Assembly: GCA_003255025.1 (NCBI GenBank)
Contig: QANY01005609.1
Coordinates: 171,152-235,151, forward strand
Direction of reading: 5' to 3'
Source: Datisca glomerata
Taxonomy: Eukaryota; Streptophyta; Magnoliopsida; Cucurbitales; Datiscaceae
Length of the DNA stretch: 64,000 nucleotides
The translations under genes were made by a program, and so were the position numbers. Shown here one piece after another: positions 61,371-64,000 of this stretch (its first letter is position 1; each line of letters begins with the position of its first letter). The notes beneath the pieces are model-generated. The model saw only the letters and a program-made list of their open reading frames with translations, was not told where the DNA came from and made no database searches.

Positions 61371-61394
61371 TAACTTGAATGTCTATCTTCATGG

Positions 61395-61909
61395 TTTTGT
61401 TTTAGACCAACCCAGCCCAAAATGTGTCTTACTAGTCCAATGGATATCACTCTTTATAAACTACCATCACCTCTCATTCACAAGTAATGTGTGATGAGTT
61501 CTCTTGTCGTGGATCTCAACATTCACCCTCCTTAGAGGCAACGCGTCCTCGTATTGGGCTCAACTCAACAGAACAACACTTCTGGTTGGGATTGACTCTA
61601 ATATCAATTTTCAATGACCCATCCATTAGTGATACATTGACTACCTTCATCAACCCAAACTTTAATTTGGATGTCTCTTCTCGTAGTTTTCTCTTTGGCT
61701 TTTAAGCTCAAAACGCGTCTTACCAGTTCAATAGAGGTTAAACTACCATTACCTCTCCTTCCCAAGGAATGTTTCCTTGCCATGCATCTCAAAATTCACC
61801 CTCTTTAGAGACAACACGCATTTTTGTTGGGCTCAACTCAACAACACCACACTTTTGGTTGTGATTGACTTTAATATCGATATGTAATGACCCACCCACT
61901 AGTATGATA
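61395..61909 (+). repeat. Tandem duplication cut by a CACTA insertion
   Basis: Unit 1 (about 61400-61645) and unit 2 (about 61690-61909) share ttactagtccaat or ttaccagttcaat, actaccat.acctctc, atctcaa.attcaccctc, gggctcaactcaac and aatgaccca.cca. Unit 2 stops exactly where CACTACAATA begins at 61910, which fixes the transposon boundary. Confidence 0.8.
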
Positions 61910-64000
61910 CACTACAATAAAAAAATGCTATGATAGTGGCCAAAAAATACTATCATAGAGTTTCGATAGCGTTTTTAAAAAAAGCAATATGTACCAATGT
62001 TATTAAAAGTCGGCTACTTACGATAGCGTTTTATAAATGCTATAGTAGGTTTTTCATAGCGTTCTATAAATGTTATCATAAGTCTTTCATTACCTTTTAT
62101 AAATTTTATCGTAATCTTTCACAGCCTTTTATAAATGCTATCGTATGTCTTCCATAGCCTTTTTATTACATATTATTTTCTTAATGTTATTAGATACTTT
62201 TTATAAAATTTTAATTACTAATACTTACAATTATACAATTAAAAAATAAATAACTTTTCAGAAAATATCATGAAATAACAAAATCACATATCATTTTATT
62301 TAATTAATCAAGATTGTTACATATTATTTGTCTACTAGAAATCACATCTCAAAATGATTATTACATATTGATTTTTACATAGTGCTAAAACCAATTTATC
62401 CAAAAAAAAAATATTAAAATCTAGTATAAATTCACATCTAAACAAATCCTACATCCCACCGCTTAAGTTTTGTGAATTTAGGGCCATTGGCCATAAGAGG
62501 AGAGGAGTCGGCATCCTCTAGGTACTGAAGGTGGAAGTACCCTAGGAGCTCCACTTGGAGGTTTTCATTGGTGAGTAGGTGGTGGCGTATGTAACTGTCT
62601 TGGTGATGATTTAGGGACCGTTGTGTCATCGGCTGTAAGAGCACATTGTGACTTGCTTGCTAGAACTTTTGGAACTTTCTCTTGCTGGCTGCAACTACAA
62701 ACAACAAACAACAATAAGAAGTTGTCTTGAAAATTTTGAACAAGTTAAAGGAAAAAATAAATTTTTTTTATTTAAAAACCCAGAAACAAGAAATATCAAG
62801 AATATATACCAAAAAAGTTTTACTTTCACACATAAAGCATTACGAGTGTGCTATATATTGAATAGTGTCTAATAAAGCATCGTCCATACTCTGATCACTC
62901 AAAACCTGGGCTGAGGATTGCTAGTCGATAATCCAAACTGAAGAAACAAATCAGACACGAGAGAAGTTATTGAAATCATTAATACAGAAACAATGACGAC
63001 TAAATAGAAATGATCTTTGTATATTTGTAAAAAGTGTTTCAGAATTTGTAGAATCTTTAATTACCAGAAGAAAAAAATATAATGTCTAAACACGCATAAA
63101 CTTTGACAGAAAGACCAACAGATAGTTGCATCGATCATATTCACCAAATGTATATAATATCAAATTCAAAACCAGAAACAAATATGATTAATAATATGAA
63201 GGTCCAACAATTCAGTTGGCATATAAGGCCACCACTTAATGAAACAGCCACTTTGAATTGGAAATCATCAATACTTTCTATCTTTTACTTTGGTACTTTG
63301 TGCTTCAATCATTTAATTGGAATAAATGCAATAAATCTAGCATTTTCATGACATAATCTAGATGATAAGGGATTGGAAGTAAAGGTAGCTTACACCTACT
63401 AATTATGATTATGAATTAACATTTGGTCCCAGATAATTCTAGATGATTAGTTGGATTGGAGTTTCAAAGCATATTTACAAATGGGGGGAAACATGGATAA
63501 TGTTATCGAGCACTTCAATCTCCACCATGATTTCAAGAAAAGCAGGGCATGGAACAGTAAGCGTTTAACAACTGCATATCTTCTAAATTTGTATTTTTGT
63601 AGTAAAAGAAAGGTTTGTTTAGTCATGCAAGGGTAGATTCCTCATAAATTAGTCAACCATTACTACAAAATGCACATTGCTTTCCATCCCTGAACGCTAA
63701 ACCATTTGGTCACGAAACCAATAAAAAGGTACATTTTCCATAAGAGGTTACGCATAATTATGACAAGGGTTTGTTCTGTAAATTTTCAAACTCAGTTTTG
63801 ATCTGAAATTTTAGAATGTGAGATATTTTTAGTTTAGATGCTTTAATAAAGTTCTCATTTCACAGTAGACTGACCATAGGATTTTATTATTCAAAATGTA
63901 AAACAGAGTTGATTTAAAACCACAATGATTTATTCACAAATTTTTGTTTTTGATATTAAGTTATTCAAAGAATTTACCTTCACCAAAGTTTACCGCAGCA
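61910..64000 (+). mobile_element. CACTA-type transposon, left end (right end outside the window)
   Basis: It starts CACTACAATAAAAAAATGCT. Subterminal repeats of about 35 bp follow at about 61965-62165, each containing tttataaatgctat with catagcg. No matching tgtagtg end occurs before 64000, so the element either continues beyond the window or lost its right end. A minus-strand frame at 62438-62644 has no motif I can name. The rest of the interior is AT-rich without recognisable transposase. Confidence 0.7.

Overview
The window is nuclear DNA from a flowering plant, most likely a eudicot. The signs are AT-rich spacers, genes with GT-AG introns, plant-specific gene families, plastid-derived insertions and a dense load of plant transposable elements. 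I cannot name the species. Nothing looks prokaryotic, and there is no rRNA, CRISPR array or intact tRNA.

Three genes look intact, all on the minus strand. The first (16442-17232) is a small two-exon gene for a secreted RGF/GOLVEN (CLEL) peptide-hormone precursor. The second (37017-38742, with a probable 5' leader exon near 40.2 kb) encodes a glycerol-3-phosphate permease-like MFS transporter of 502 residues. The third (57056-60072) is a seven-exon LUC7-related U1 snRNP splicing factor of 354 residues. They are unrelated in pathway and do not form a cluster.

Region by region: 0-0.5 kb holds the 3' end of a dead hAT transposase. At 2.7-5.8 kb is a tandem array built from ~20-bp modules around TACGTA. 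At 5.8-9.6 kb, related short-repeat patches and a ~0.55-kb direct duplication flank a scrambled plastid ycf2 insertion. At 9.6-10.8 kb are a degenerate minisatellite and a duplicated coding-like segment. At 12.1-13.4 kb a beta-tubulin pseudogene is split by a ~790-bp Mutator-like element with a perfect 9-bp target-site duplication. At 17.8-24.3 kb two inverted copies of a dispersed repeat surround a 2,787-bp solo LTR with a perfect 5-bp duplication. A degenerate Ty1/copia element occupies 25,270-32,147. A third copy of the dispersed repeat lies at 34.1 kb. A degenerate CACTA element fills 45,514-49,531, a hAT-type MITE lies at 51.0-51.36 kb, and a chimeric plastid insertion (psbT joined to rps12 intron sequence) sits inside a dispersed repeat at 54.9-55.5 kb. 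A second CACTA element starts at 61,910 and runs off the right edge.

The best candidates for undescribed structure are the TACGTA array with strand-switched copies and associated short-repeat patches, the scrambled plastid insertion beside it, the GC-rich perfect hairpins in the copia leader, and the repeat family with TATA-like boxes facing each other. None shows evidence of being a new functional system. All calls were made by eye, without database searches.
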